Of a stretch of 64,000 nt of DNA, positions 41,097-51,587 are shown one piece after another (within the stretch, counting starts at the first letter, position 1; each line of letters opens with the position of its first letter). Below the pieces are notes generated by a model that was not told the origin of the DNA, made no database searches, and saw only the letters and a program-made list of their open reading frames with translations. Position numbers and translations under genes: made by a program. Source of the DNA: Streptomyces malaysiensis subsp. samsunensis (GTDB taxonomy: Bacteria; Actinomycetota; Actinomycetes; Streptomycetales; Streptomycetaceae); contig NZ_JANIIC010000031.1 of the NCBI RefSeq assembly GCF_024519315.1, positions 1-64,000 of the forward strand, in the 5' to 3' direction.

Positions 41097-42409
41097 TGCT
41101 CCACCTCCCCGAGCACCGTGGTGTCGCGGCAGTCCGCGGAGGCGGGCCAGCCGTCCTCGGCGTCGAGATAGCGGTCGAGGACCGTACGCGCGGCGGTCGA
41201 CAGCCTGGCACGGTCCTTGCCGCTGATGACGGCCGTCTCGCCGTCCTCGAGCCGGATCTCGGGGAAGACGGCGACCCGGTGGTAGGTGGTGCGGCCGCCG
41301 CACACCGAGCGTGCCCACAGGGCGAGTTGGGGCCGTCCGGAGTAGGCGGAGACGCGGTCCTCCTGCCGCGTATCGGAGCCCGCGTCCGCCTCGGAGGGGC
41401 GCTTGTCCTGCTGCGCGCCCCACCCGGGCACATGGCCCTCGCGTTCGTAGGAGTTGTAGGCCGACCGGCCGAGGACGCCCGACCAGCTGGCCGCGTCGAC
41501 CTCGGTGATCTGCCACTCCTTCGGGTGCGGGCGCTCTCCGGCGTTCTTCTCCGCGTCCCACTCCCCCGCGCACGCGCTCAGACCGGTGGACTCCTGGAGA
41601 TCGCCGAGGGTGGTCCAGGTGCCGGAGGCGACACCGGGGAGCGAGGAGCCGTCGATCCACTCGCATTTGCGCAGGCCCCGGCCGGGCGCGCCATGGGTCT
41701 CGTCCGTGTCCAGCACGGCGGTCGGCGTCATGAGCGGGCCGGAGCCGCAGTGCTGGGCCTTGGTGAGGGCGTTGGCCACATGAACGGCGGTACGGAAGCC
41801 GAGGAGCGCGGTGGCGCGGCCCGGTTTGCCACGCGCCGCCGTCGACCCGTCAGTCCTATCAGCCCCGTCGGCCCCATCGGCCCCGTCAGTCCCATCGGTC
41901 ACCCGGGCCGTCACATACAGATCGGTGGTGGGCCGGACCCGGCCGCCGAGCCCGCCCAGGCAGTCGGCCACCAGCCAGGCTCCCCACTTGCCGTACTGGC
42001 CGGTGGTGCCCGGCGCCACGAACGTGCCGTGGCCACCGGCCGGTTCCAGGAGGTCCCGGGTCCGCACGGGCTGGGGCACATCGGAGACCAGCGCCTCGGC
42101 GTGGACCGTGACCCCGTGGCCGTCTCCCCACGACAGCGAGCAGTCCAGCAGCGAGCGGCTCTGCTGACCGGGGGCGAGCACCGTGCCGTGCTGTCCGAGC
42201 TCGCCCGGCCGCTCGTCACGCACCAGCCGTTCGAGGTCCCGGTACGGCAGGGTGCCGTCGCACGCCTTCCGCAACTGGGCCCGGTTGGCGGCGAGATGGC
42301 CGCCGCCGGTGTCCCGGGTCACGAGGACGGCTCCCGCGATCCCCACCACCGCCATCAGTACGACAAAGGGCGTGCGGCGCTGCCACACACGGCCCCATAA
42401 ACCACGCAT
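41087..42409 (-). CDS. Membrane-anchored extracytoplasmic protein of unknown function, paralog of the next gene
   Basis: This 440-residue protein has a basic N-terminus and one helix (about 15-32, FVVLMAVVGIAGAVLV). A Cys-containing external domain follows. A short low-complexity insert of repeated Asp-Gly-Ala/Thr (near residue 170-190) is encoded by imperfect 9-nt repeats. No enzyme motif is recognised. Start ATG 42409 lies inside the tail of the frameshifted XRE frame upstream. It is coupled to the following gene and both probably act as a pair at the cell surface. Confidence 0.75.
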   Translation of the reverse strand: MRGLWGRVWQRRTPFVVLMAVVGIAGAVLVTRDTGGGHLAANRAQLRKACDGTLPYRDLERLVRDERPGELGQHGTVLAPGQQSRSLLDCSLSWGDGHGVTVHAEALVSDVPQPVRTRDLLEPAGGHGTFVAPGTTGQYGKWGAWLVADCLGGLGGRVRPTTDLYVTARVTDGTDGADGADGADRTDGSTAARGKPGRATALLGFRTAVHVANALTKAQHCGSGPLMTPTAVLDTDETHGAPGRGLRKCEWIDGSSLPGVASGTWTTLGDLQESTGLSACAGEWDAEKNAGERPHPKEWQITEVDAASWSGVLGRSAYNSYEREGHVPGWGAQQDKRPSEADAGSDTRQEDRVSAYSGRPQLALWARSVCGGRTTYHRVAVFPEIRLEDGETAVISGKDRARLSTAARTVLDRYLDAEDGWPASADCRDTTVLGEVEQWH

Positions 42410-43220
42410 CCCGCCCGTAACTCCTCACATAACCTGACCAGTTCCCCCTTGATCAGGCGGGGACAGTACCAGAGGAGCGGGACGGCCCAGGCGGCGCGGG
42501 CTACCCCTCCGCCCCGGAGGGCCGCTCCTTCGGACAGACACAGCGAGGAGTGGACGGCCCGGATCCGGTACTTCCCGGGCGCGGGCGCCGCGTCGTCCGG
42601 GGAGACCGCCACGGACCCGCCCTTGTCGACCCGTCCGCCGCGCCCCTCACCGCCCCCACCGCCGCCGTCATGCGCCCGCCAGGCGAGCACCGCCGCGATG
42701 GCGGCCACGACGATGGTCAGCCCGAGCGCGGCGCTCAGCATCGGCATCCGGGAGCGCCGGGCACCCGCCTCGGCCGTACGGGAGGCGGAGGCGGCGGCCA
42801 ACGGCGCGGGCTCACCGTGCTCGCGCGGCTCCAGCGAATCCAACGACCCGACCCGGCTGAGGTCCGGCGCCCCGCCAGGGCCGGAGGCGGGCGGCGCGGC
42901 GGCGTCCGGGAGGGGGCCCGCGCCCGGTTCGCCGGCGCGGGTCGCGAGGTCCTTGCGGACGGCCAGCCAGACGGTGAGCTCCGCGGGTCCCACACCACGG
43001 GCCCGTACGAAGGCCGCGACCAGTTCCTCGCGGGGCAGCGTGGCGCGCCCGAGCATATTGGCGACCGTGCTGCGCGGCAGTACGTCCCCCACCGCGTCGG
43101 CCCGTGCGGAGAGTTCCCGATAGGTCAGCCGGACCAGTCCTTGAGCGCTTGCAGCGCGGTGATGAACTCGTTCGCGCTCCGCGCCCGCCGTGGATCCGGA
43201 GCTCTGTCGGCATCGGCCAT
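42355..43220 (-). pseudogene. Frameshifted XRE-like/membrane regulator gene
   Basis: From ATG 43220 the frame reads MADADRAPDPRRARSANEFI, then ALQALKDWSG and a stop at about 43127. One base further over, the sequence continues LTYRELSARADAVGDVLPRS and TVANMLGRATLPREELVAAF, the normal continuation of this Streptomyces family. Then come a Pro/Ala linker, one membrane helix (ALGLTIVVAAIAAVLAW) and the start of a ricin-like repeat (YRIRAVHSSLCLSE). A missing C in ggctgacc explains the break. The C-terminal part after SLCLSE is also not family-like and overlaps the next gene. It is either a decayed gene or carries a sequencing error. Confidence 0.6.
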
Positions 43221-43271
43221 CTGTGGTTGTCTCCCCCGCCCTTGTGTCCCCCACCCAGGTGTCCCGGCCCT

Positions 43272-43302
43272 GTCCGGGACTGCTCCGGAACATGTCCCGG
43301 AC
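43272..43302. promoter_or_regulatory. Inverted repeat upstream of the XRE-like gene
   Basis: gtccgggac (43272-43280) and gtcccggac (43294-43302) are exact reverse complements 13 nt apart. They lie 52-82 nt upstream of the XRE-like start, between it and the pfkA 3' end. Autoregulation is possible. Confidence 0.4.
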
Positions 43303-43465
43303 ACGGAACAGCCTTGTTCACTCCGGCCGCCTGTTCAAGGCTGAACCTCGCCAACGGCACACGGCCGTGGCGGACTTGACCTTCCACGGGGGGATGGTCA
43401 AGGCCGCCACGGCCGGTGAACAACGGAGAAGACGGAGAGCGAGGGGAGAGCGGGGCCGTGCCGGA

Positions 43466-44491
<1,026 letters not shown>

Positions 44492-44715
44492 CGTGCTGTG
44501 TCTCCTGCTCCCTACGGGTAGATGTGAGCCAGTCCGATTGTTTCATGGGCCGGGTGGTGCTGTATCCCCCGAGCGACAAGCGCCTTAATCAGGGTCGCAG
44601 GTATTGTCAAGAGGACTGGGCCACCCAATGTGGCCAATTTGTGTCCGTGATGCGCACACAACGCAAACACCGGCCAACGACCGACGAACGAACGCCAGAG
44701 GAACGGAGAGCACGC

Positions 44716-46821
44716 GTGACACGCAGCGTGTACGTGACGGGGGTCGAGCGTGGCGACGGACGCCAGGTCGTCGAGCTGGGAGTCATGGAGCTCCTGACCC
44801 GCCATGTCGACCGGGTCGGCGTCTTCCGCCCCCTGGTGCACGACGATCCCGACCGTCTCTTCGAGCTGCTGCGGGCGCGCTACCGGCTCGGCCAGTCATC
44901 GGAGTCCGTCTTCGGTATGACGTACGACGACGCGGCCACGCTCCAGGCCGAGCGCGGCACCGACGAACTGGTCTCGCAGCTGGTCGGCCGCTTCCACGAA
45001 ATCGCCGACGCGTATGACTACGTCCTGGTGCTGGGCAGCGACTACGCGGCCACCAGCCTCCCCGACGAGCTGGGGCTGAACGCGCGGCTGGCCAATGAGT
45101 TCGGCGCCTCGGTGATCGCGGTCGTCGGCGGCCAGAAGCAGACCGCGGAATCGGCCGGCGCCGAGGCGCACAACGCCTACCGCGCCTATGAGGCGCAGGG
45201 CTGCGATGTCGTCGCCGTGGTCGTCAACCGGGTGACGCCCGCGGACCGCGGGGCCATCGCCGAGCGGCTGGCCGCCAAGCTGCCGGTGCCCAGCTATGTG
45301 CTGCCCGAGGACGGGTCCCTGTCGGCGCCCACCGTCTCCCAGATCGTCCGCACCCTGGGCGCCGAGGTGCTGCTCGGCGATCACACCGGGCTCTCCCGGG
45401 ATGTGCGGGACTTCGTCTTCGGCGGCGCGATGCTGCCGACCTTCCTGCCCGCGCTGACCGAGGGCTGTCTGGTGGTGACGCCCGGGGACCGCGCGGATCT
45501 GATCGTCGGCGCGCTCGCGGCGCACAGCGCGGGCTCCCCGCCGATCGCCGGGGTGCTGCTCACCCTGGCCGAGCGGCCGGGACCGGACATCCTGGCGCTG
45601 GCCTCGCGGCTGGCCCCGGGGACCCCGGTGGCGTCGGTGGCGGGCGGGTCCTTCCCGACCGCGGCCGAGCTGTTCGCCATCGAGGGCAAGCTCACGGCGA
45701 GCTCGCCGCGGAAGGCGGAGACCGCGCTGGGCCTCTTCGAACGGCATGTGGACACCGCCGCGCTGACCGAGCGCATCTCGGTGGGCCGCTCCAGCCGGGT
45801 CACCCCGATGATGTTCGAGCGCGAGCTGATCGAGCGGTCCCGGTCCGACCGCCGCCGGGTGGTGCTGCCCGAGGGCACGGAGGAGCGGGTGCTGCGCGCC
45901 GCCGACGTACTGCTCCGCCGTGATGTGTGCGATCTCACACTGCTGGGCGAGGAGGAGGCGATCCGCAAGCGCGCCGCCGAACTCGGCATCCAGCTCGCCG
46001 AGGCCCAGATCATCGATCCGCAGACCTCGCCACTGCGGGAGCGCTTCGCCGAGGGCTACGCCAAGCTCCGCGCCCACAAGGGCGTCTCCTACGAGCTGGC
46101 GTACGACGTGGTGGCCGATGTCTCCTACTTCGGCACCCTGATGGTCCAGGAGGGACTGGCCGACGGCATGGTCTCGGGCGCGGTGCACTCCACCGCCGCC
46201 ACCATCCGGCCCGCCTTCGAGATCATCAAGACCGCCCCGGGCGCCCAGATCGTCTCCTCGGTCTTCTTCATGTGCCTGGCCGACCGGGTGCTGGTGTACG
46301 GCGACTGCGCGGTCAACCCCGACCCGGGCGCCGAGCAGCTCGCGGACATCGCCATCCAGTCGGCGACGACCGCCGCCCGGTTCGGGGTGGAGCCGAGGAT
46401 CGCGATGCTGTCGTACTCCACCGGCACCTCGGGCTCCGGCGCGGATGTGGACAAGGTCCGCAAGGCGACCGAGCTGGTCCGCGAGCGCCGCCCCGATCTG
46501 CTGGTCGAGGGCCCGATCCAGTACGACGCGGCGGTGGACGCCGCGGTCGCGGCGACCAAGCTGCCCGAGTCCGAGGTGGCGGGCAAGGCCACCGTGCTGA
46601 TCTTCCCGGACCTCAACACCGGCAACAACACCTACAAGGCCGTCCAGCGCTCGGCGGGCGCCGTCGCGGTCGGCCCGGTGCTCCAGGGTCTGCGCAAGCC
46701 GGTGAACGACCTGTCCCGCGGGGCACTCGTACAGGACATCGTCAACACCGTCTCGATCACCGCCATCCAGGCCCAGTCCACCGCAACGGCGTCCCCGACA
46801 CAGAAAGCGCAGTCCGCGTGA
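44716..46821 (+). CDS. pta: Phosphate acetyltransferase, long form with DRTGG domain
   Basis: Pta (701 residues) reversibly makes acetyl phosphate from acetyl-CoA. The N-terminal P-loop-like domain (about 1-190), a DRTGG domain (about 220-330) and the C-terminal PTA catalytic domain (about 370-690) are in order, with RRVVLPEGTEERVLRAAD, AGAVHSTAATIRPAF-like substrate residues and MLSYSTGTSGSGADVDKVR. GTG 44716 has ggag near 44705. The frame to 44524 would run back through the divergent promoter region. Stop overlaps the ackA start (GTGA), so the two are coupled. Confidence 0.94.
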   Translation: MTRSVYVTGVERGDGRQVVELGVMELLTRHVDRVGVFRPLVHDDPDRLFELLRARYRLGQSSESVFGMTYDDAATLQAERGTDELVSQLVGRFHEIADAYDYVLVLGSDYAATSLPDELGLNARLANEFGASVIAVVGGQKQTAESAGAEAHNAYRAYEAQGCDVVAVVVNRVTPADRGAIAERLAAKLPVPSYVLPEDGSLSAPTVSQIVRTLGAEVLLGDHTGLSRDVRDFVFGGAMLPTFLPALTEGCLVVTPGDRADLIVGALAAHSAGSPPIAGVLLTLAERPGPDILALASRLAPGTPVASVAGGSFPTAAELFAIEGKLTASSPRKAETALGLFERHVDTAALTERISVGRSSRVTPMMFERELIERSRSDRRRVVLPEGTEERVLRAADVLLRRDVCDLTLLGEEEAIRKRAAELGIQLAEAQIIDPQTSPLRERFAEGYAKLRAHKGVSYELAYDVVADVSYFGTLMVQEGLADGMVSGAVHSTAATIRPAFEIIKTAPGAQIVSSVFFMCLADRVLVYGDCAVNPDPGAEQLADIAIQSATTAARFGVEPRIAMLSYSTGTSGSGADVDKVRKATELVRERRPDLLVEGPIQYDAAVDAAVAATKLPESEVAGKATVLIFPDLNTGNNTYKAVQRSAGAVAVGPVLQGLRKPVNDLSRGALVQDIVNTVSITAIQAQSTATASPTQKAQSA

Positions 46822-47963
46822 ACGGCTCCCGAGTGCTCGTCCTCAACTCCGGCTCCTCGTCCGTGAAGTACCAGCTGCTGGACATGGCCGACGGGTCCCG
46901 TCCGGCCTCCGGCATCGTGGAGCGGATCGGTGAGGGACCCGTCGCCGACCACGCGGCGGCCCTCAAGCAGGTGGCCGACGAGCTGGCCGCGAAGGGCCTG
47001 GGCCTGGACTCGCCCGAGCTGGCGGCGGTCGGCCACCGGGTGGTGCACGGCGGCACCCGGTTCACCGAGCCGACCCTGATCACCGATGAGGTGGTCGAGG
47101 AGATCGAGAAGCTGATCCCACTGGCCCCGCTGCACAACCCGGCCAATGTCACCGGGATCAAGGTGGCCCGCTCGCTGCGCCCGGACCTGCCGCAGGTCGC
47201 GGTCTTCGACACCGCGTTCCACTCGACCATCCCGGAGTCGGCGGCGCGCTACGCGATCGACGTGCGGACCGCCGACCGCTGGGGGGTGCGGCGCTACGGC
47301 TTCCACGGCACCTCGCACGCCTATGTCTCCCGGGCCACCGCCGCACTGCTGGGCAAGGACCCCGCGGAGGTCAACACGATCGTGCTGCACCTGGGCAACG
47401 GGGCCAGCGCCTCGGCGGTGCGCGGCGGCCGCTGTGTGGAGACCTCGATGGGGCTGACCCCGCTGGAGGGGCTGGTGATGGGCACCCGTTCGGGGGATAT
47501 CGACCCGGCGGCGATCTTCCATCTGTCCCGGGTGGGCGGCATGTCGACCGATGAGATCGACACGCTGCTCAACAAGCGCAGCGGGCTGGCCGGGCTGTGC
47601 GGGGACAACGACATGCGCGAGATCGGCCGCCGGATGGGCGAGGGCGATCAGGCCGCCCAGCTCGCCTTCGACATCTACATCCACCGGCTGCGCAAGTATG
47701 TGGGCGCGTACGCCGCGGTGCTCGGACGGGTGGACGCCATCGCGTTCACCGCCGGCGTGGGGGAGAACTCCGCGGCGGTGCGGGAGGCGTCGATGCGCGG
47801 CCTCACCGCGTTCGGCATCGAGGTGGACGGCGTCCGCAACACACTGCGCTCCGCCACGGCACGGCTGATCTCCACCGAGTCCAGCCGGGTCGCGGTGGCC
47901 GTGGTGCCCACCGATGAGGAGCTGGAGATCGCCAGCCAGACGTTCGACCTGGTCAGCGCCTAG
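46818..47963 (+). CDS. ackA: Acetate kinase
   Basis: AckA (381 residues) interconverts acetyl phosphate and acetate with ATP formation. It has family signature 1 VLVLNSGSSSVKYQLL at residues 5-20, then VGHRVVHGGTRFTEP, FDTAFHSTIPESAARYAI, RRYGFHGTSHAYVS and signature LHLGNGASASAVRGG. The C-terminal AFTAGVGENSA closes the nucleotide site. GTG 46818 overlaps the pta stop. With pta it forms the overflow or acetate-assimilation pair. Confidence 0.96.
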   Translation: MNGSRVLVLNSGSSSVKYQLLDMADGSRPASGIVERIGEGPVADHAAALKQVADELAAKGLGLDSPELAAVGHRVVHGGTRFTEPTLITDEVVEEIEKLIPLAPLHNPANVTGIKVARSLRPDLPQVAVFDTAFHSTIPESAARYAIDVRTADRWGVRRYGFHGTSHAYVSRATAALLGKDPAEVNTIVLHLGNGASASAVRGGRCVETSMGLTPLEGLVMGTRSGDIDPAAIFHLSRVGGMSTDEIDTLLNKRSGLAGLCGDNDMREIGRRMGEGDQAAQLAFDIYIHRLRKYVGAYAAVLGRVDAIAFTAGVGENSAAVREASMRGLTAFGIEVDGVRNTLRSATARLISTESSRVAVAVVPTDEELEIASQTFDLVSA

Positions 47964-48035
47964 TCTCCGCCATCCGCTCCGCTGTGCCCATGACTGAAAT
48001 ATTCCGCTCCGAAACAAACCGATAGGATCTGCCTC

Positions 48036-49463
48036 ATGCGCCGTTCCAAAATCGTCTGCACTCTGGGCCCCGCCGTCGACTCCTACGACCAGCTGAAGTC
48101 CCTCATCGAGGCTGGGATGAACGTGGCCCGGTTCAACATGAGCCACGGAAGCCACCCGGAGCACGAGGAGCGGTATCACCGCGTCCGCAAGGCATCGGAG
48201 GAGACCGGCCACGCGGTCGGCGTCCTCGCCGACCTCCAGGGCCCCAAGATCCGTCTGGAGACCTTCAAGGACGGGCCGGTGGAGCTGGTCCGCGGTGATG
48301 AGTTCGTCATCACCACCGAGGACGTGGAGGGCGACCGGACCATCTGCGGCACCACCTACAAGGGTCTGCCGGGCGATGTGTCCAAGGGCGACCAGGTCCT
48401 GATCAACGACGGCAATGTCGAGCTGCGGGTCACCTCGGTCGAGGGCCCCCGGGTGCGGACCATCGTCATCGAGGGCGGGGTGATCTCCGACCACAAGGGG
48501 ATCAACCTGCCGGGTGCGGCGGTCAATGTGCCCGCGCTGTCCGAGAAGGACATCGAGGACCTGAGGTTCGCCCTGCGGATGGGCTGCGACATGGTCGCCC
48601 TGTCCTTCGTCCGGGACGCGGGCGACGTCCGGGACGTCCACCGGGTGATGGACGAGGTGGGCCGCCGGGTGCCGGTGATCGCCAAGGTGGAGAAGCCGCA
48701 GGCGGTCGCCAATATGACGGAGGTCGTCGCGGCCTTCGACGGGGTGATGGTGGCCCGTGGTGACCTCGCGGTGGAGTATCCGCTGGAGAAGGTCCCGATG
48801 GTGCAGAAGCGGCTGATCGAGCTCTGCCGCCGCAACGCCAAGCCGGTGATCGTCGCGACCCAGATGATGGAGTCGATGATCACCAACTCCCGGCCGACCC
48901 GCGCCGAGGCGTCCGACGTCGCCAACGCGATCCTGGACGGCGCCGACGCGGTGATGCTCTCCGCCGAGTCCTCGGTCGGCTCCTACCCGGTCGAGACGGT
49001 CAAGGTGATGTCCCGGATCGTCCAGGCCGCCGAGCAGGAGCTGCTGTCGCGCGGTCTCCAGCCGCTGGTGCCCGGCAAGAAGCCGCGCACCCAGGGCGGT
49101 TCGGTGGCCCGCGCGGCCGCCGAGATCGCCGACTTCCTGGGCGCCAGGTCGCTGGTGGCCTTCACCCAGTCCGGCGACACCGCCCGCCGGCTCTCCCGCT
49201 ACCGCGCCCAGCAGCCGATCCTGGCCTTCACCACCGATGTGGCCACCCGCAACCAGCTCACGCTGAGCTGGGGCGTGGAGTCCTTCGTGGTGCCGTATGT
49301 CGAGCACACCGACGCGATGGTCGACCTGGTCGACGCCGAGCTGTCGAAGCTGGGCCGCTACGCCGAGGGCGACACCATGATCATCACCGCCGGTTCGCCG
49401 CCCGGCGTCCCCGGCACCACCAACATGGTCCGGGTGCACCACCTGGGCGGCGCGAGCCAGTAG
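48036..49463 (+). CDS. pyk: Pyruvate kinase
   Basis: Pyk (475 residues) makes pyruvate and ATP from phosphoenolpyruvate. It has RRSKIVCTLGPA at the N-terminus, MNVARFNMSHGSHPEH, LADLQGPKIR, the catalytic Lys region PVIAKVEKPQAV, the metal loop MVARGDLAVEYP and QMMESMITNSRPTRAE. A B domain is inserted (about 70-170) and the C-terminal allosteric domain is complete. It follows ackA by 72 nt in the same direction and ends at a very strong terminator. pfkA, pta, ackA and pyk group the lower and upper control points of glycolysis. Confidence 0.96.
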   Translation: MRRSKIVCTLGPAVDSYDQLKSLIEAGMNVARFNMSHGSHPEHEERYHRVRKASEETGHAVGVLADLQGPKIRLETFKDGPVELVRGDEFVITTEDVEGDRTICGTTYKGLPGDVSKGDQVLINDGNVELRVTSVEGPRVRTIVIEGGVISDHKGINLPGAAVNVPALSEKDIEDLRFALRMGCDMVALSFVRDAGDVRDVHRVMDEVGRRVPVIAKVEKPQAVANMTEVVAAFDGVMVARGDLAVEYPLEKVPMVQKRLIELCRRNAKPVIVATQMMESMITNSRPTRAEASDVANAILDGADAVMLSAESSVGSYPVETVKVMSRIVQAAEQELLSRGLQPLVPGKKPRTQGGSVARAAAEIADFLGARSLVAFTQSGDTARRLSRYRAQQPILAFTTDVATRNQLTLSWGVESFVVPYVEHTDAMVDLVDAELSKLGRYAEGDTMIITAGSPPGVPGTTNMVRVHHLGGASQ

Positions 49464-49477
49464 CGGCGCCGAAACGC

Positions 49478-49519
49478 GCCTGCGGGCACCGTCTCCGAAT
49501 GGAGGCGGTGCCCGCAGGC
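49478..49519. terminator. Strong bidirectional hairpin after pyk
   Basis: gcctgcgggcaccg (49478-49491) pairs perfectly with 49506-49519. The inner tctcc and ggagg extend the stem around a gaat loop. It separates pyk from the convergent secreted-protein gene. Confidence 0.88.
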
Positions 49520-49574
49520 GGTTCCCTCCTCGCGGAGGGTGTGCGGCTCCCGAACGGGTCCGTACGGTCCCGGG

Positions 49575-50942
49575 TCACTCCCCGGTCTTGAACAGATGCA
49601 TACCCGGTACGGTCAGATCGCCGCCGAACTGACCGGCCTGCTTGACCGTGACATCGGTGAAGAACACCTCGGGGATGTTCACCGGCGGCGGGCTCTTGGG
49701 GCTGAAGGTGATCGGGATGAGCCCCAGGAGGTTCCCCTTCAGCTCCTCGGTGTACATGGTCACCGTGCCGTTGCGAATGGTCGAGGTGGACCCCTCGCGC
49801 GCCTGCACATGTGTGGTGGTCCCGGCCGGGCCCACCACCAGCTGGTGCAGATCCTTGATGTCCACGGCCGAGGCGGTGAACTTCAGGACCTTCTTGATCT
49901 GCCCGCCCTGCGTCTTGACCTCCACGATGCCCGCGTAGTCCAGGCCGTGCAGGGTGAGCAGCGTGCTCTTGAGGGTCCAGGGGTCCTCGGGCAGCAGGTT
50001 CGCGGTCGGGTCGGTCTCGGCGTTGTCGTACGCGTCGGCGTCGAACTCCGGGCAGGGGAACGCCTCCTTGCCGCCCTCGCCCTTCGAGGCGGACGGTGAG
50101 GGCTTGGGAAGCGCCTTGTCCGCCTTGTCCTTGGCGTCGTCGACGGTCTTGCCCACCTCGTCCACGGTGTCCTTGACGCCCTTGCCCACCGTGTCCACCG
50201 TGTCCTTGACCGGATCGGCGGGCTGGTCGGAAGACTTGGACCCGGAGGACCGGGACGGGGACGGGGACGAACTGGGCGAGGCGCTCGACGAGGGGCTCGG
50301 CGAGCCGCTCGGCTCGGCCGACTCCTGCTCGGCCTTCTCCTCGGGCGTGAGGATGTCGTGGAGCGCGTCCCCGAGTCCCAGCGGGTCCAAGGGGTTCTTG
50401 GACTCGGAGGGGCTCGGCGAGGCCGAGGGCTCCTTCGGCTCCTCCCCGGCGTCGGACGACGGCGCGGAGGGGGAACCGGACGGAGACGTCGTGGGGGCGG
50501 CCTTGTCCTCCCGGGACGCCTGGCCGTCCGAGGACTCCTCGGAGCCCTTGGAGCCGTCCTGGGAGCCCTTCTCGGACGAGCCCTTCGAATCCGCGGCGTC
50601 CTTGGCGTCCTTGCCGTCCTTCTCTTCGGGCTTGGACTCCGAAGCGTCCTTCTCGCCCTTGGCGTCTTCCTTGTCCGCCTCGTCCGGCTGGGACACACAC
50701 GGCCCGGCCTTGTACCGGTCCTCGGGCCTAGGGCTGGCCGAGGCGAGCTGCGGAGTGAGCCCCATGCCCATCAGCACGGCCGTCGGCATGGCGGCCAGCG
50801 CTATGGCCTTGCCGGCGGGCACCTGAAGGCGGGTGAGTACCGACTTCTTCGGTGCCGCGTGCCGCGGCCCGGTTCTGACCCGGCGTGGGCTCACTCCCTC
50901 CGGCTGCTCGGGTCGGTCTTCACCCCGCACGGTGCCTCCCAT
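49575..50942 (-). CDS. Secreted acidic, low-complexity protein with C-terminal folded domain
   Basis: The product is 455 residues. The N-terminal basic region leads into a signal-like hydrophobic stretch (GKAIALAAMPTAVLMGMGL) and LASASP. About 200 residues rich in Ser, Asp, Glu, Lys and Pro follow, with heptad-like VKDTVDTVGKGVKDTVDEVG. A folded domain (about 300-455) ends FTDVTVKQAGQFGGDLTVP. It overlaps the DUF6114 gene and belongs to the recurring DUF6230/DUF6114/secreted-protein set of Streptomyces. The role is unknown; surface location is inferred. ATG 50942 has aggaag upstream; GTG 50930 with ggagg is an equal alternative. Confidence 0.75.
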   Translation of the reverse strand: MGGTVRGEDRPEQPEGVSPRRVRTGPRHAAPKKSVLTRLQVPAGKAIALAAMPTAVLMGMGLTPQLASASPRPEDRYKAGPCVSQPDEADKEDAKGEKDASESKPEEKDGKDAKDAADSKGSSEKGSQDGSKGSEESSDGQASREDKAAPTTSPSGSPSAPSSDAGEEPKEPSASPSPSESKNPLDPLGLGDALHDILTPEEKAEQESAEPSGSPSPSSSASPSSSPSPSRSSGSKSSDQPADPVKDTVDTVGKGVKDTVDEVGKTVDDAKDKADKALPKPSPSASKGEGGKEAFPCPEFDADAYDNAETDPTANLLPEDPWTLKSTLLTLHGLDYAGIVEVKTQGGQIKKVLKFTASAVDIKDLHQLVVGPAGTTTHVQAREGSTSTIRNGTVTMYTEELKGNLLGLIPITFSPKSPPPVNIPEVFFTDVTVKQAGQFGGDLTVPGMHLFKTGE

Positions 50943-51450
50943 TCCTGGCTTCCTGGTCCGGTGCGGACCCGGCCCCGGCCGGCTCCGGCACGCTCTCACC
51001 GTTCCCGTCGTGCTCTGGTGCGGCCCCCGGCCCCTCGGCCGGCCGCGCGGAGGGCGCCTCACCGGGTGCCCAGGCGATGCTCATGCCGCCGCCGAACAGC
51101 GCGAGCAGGAATCCCATCAGGAAGCCGCCGATGTTCGAGACGGGGATCGACACCAGGCCGAGCAGGATCGTGGCGACTCCGGCGAACACCCGCACCATGG
51201 GCTGGAACCACATGGTCAGGCCCAGGACCACCAACAGCACCCCGATGATCAGCGAGGCTGATCCGGCGGTGGTGGACATGTTGATGGTGAATCCGCCCGC
51301 GTTGACGTTGTTGTACGGGAAGTACATGATCGGTACACCCGCCAGCAGGCTCAACAGCCCGGCCCAGAACGGGCGCTGCCAGCGCCATGCCCTGAAGGAC
51401 TCCCGCCAACGGCTGATGCGGTCACTCGCCCCCGGCGACTCGGCACTCAT
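50920..51450 (-). CDS. DUF6114 integral membrane protein
   Basis: This 176-residue protein has a cytoplasmic N-terminus (RISRWRESFRAWRWQRPFW), four hydrophobic helices between about residues 28 and 128 and a hydrophilic Pro/Ala/Glu-rich C-terminal tail. Signature regions are LSLLAGVPIMYFPY and GGFLMGFLLALFGGGMSIAW. It is a conserved actinobacterial family with no assigned function, always near DUF6230. Its 3' end overlaps the start of the next gene. Starts at ATG 51450. Confidence 0.88.
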   Translation of the reverse strand: MSAESPGASDRISRWRESFRAWRWQRPFWAGLLSLLAGVPIMYFPYNNVNAGGFTINMSTTAGSASLIIGVLLVVLGLTMWFQPMVRVFAGVATILLGLVSIPVSNIGGFLMGFLLALFGGGMSIAWAPGEAPSARPAEGPGAAPEHDGNGESVPEPAGAGSAPDQEARNGRHRAG

Positions 51451-51587
51451 CGAAAACAGCTCCCTGGGGCTGGCGATCGGTGTGATCGCGGTTGTTCTAC
51501 AGCAGTACTAGCGTGGCGCATACGCGCTGCTGGTCGATGCCCGGGTGAGGGGCAGCGCCGCGGCCCCCCACCCTTCAGCTCAGCGGA

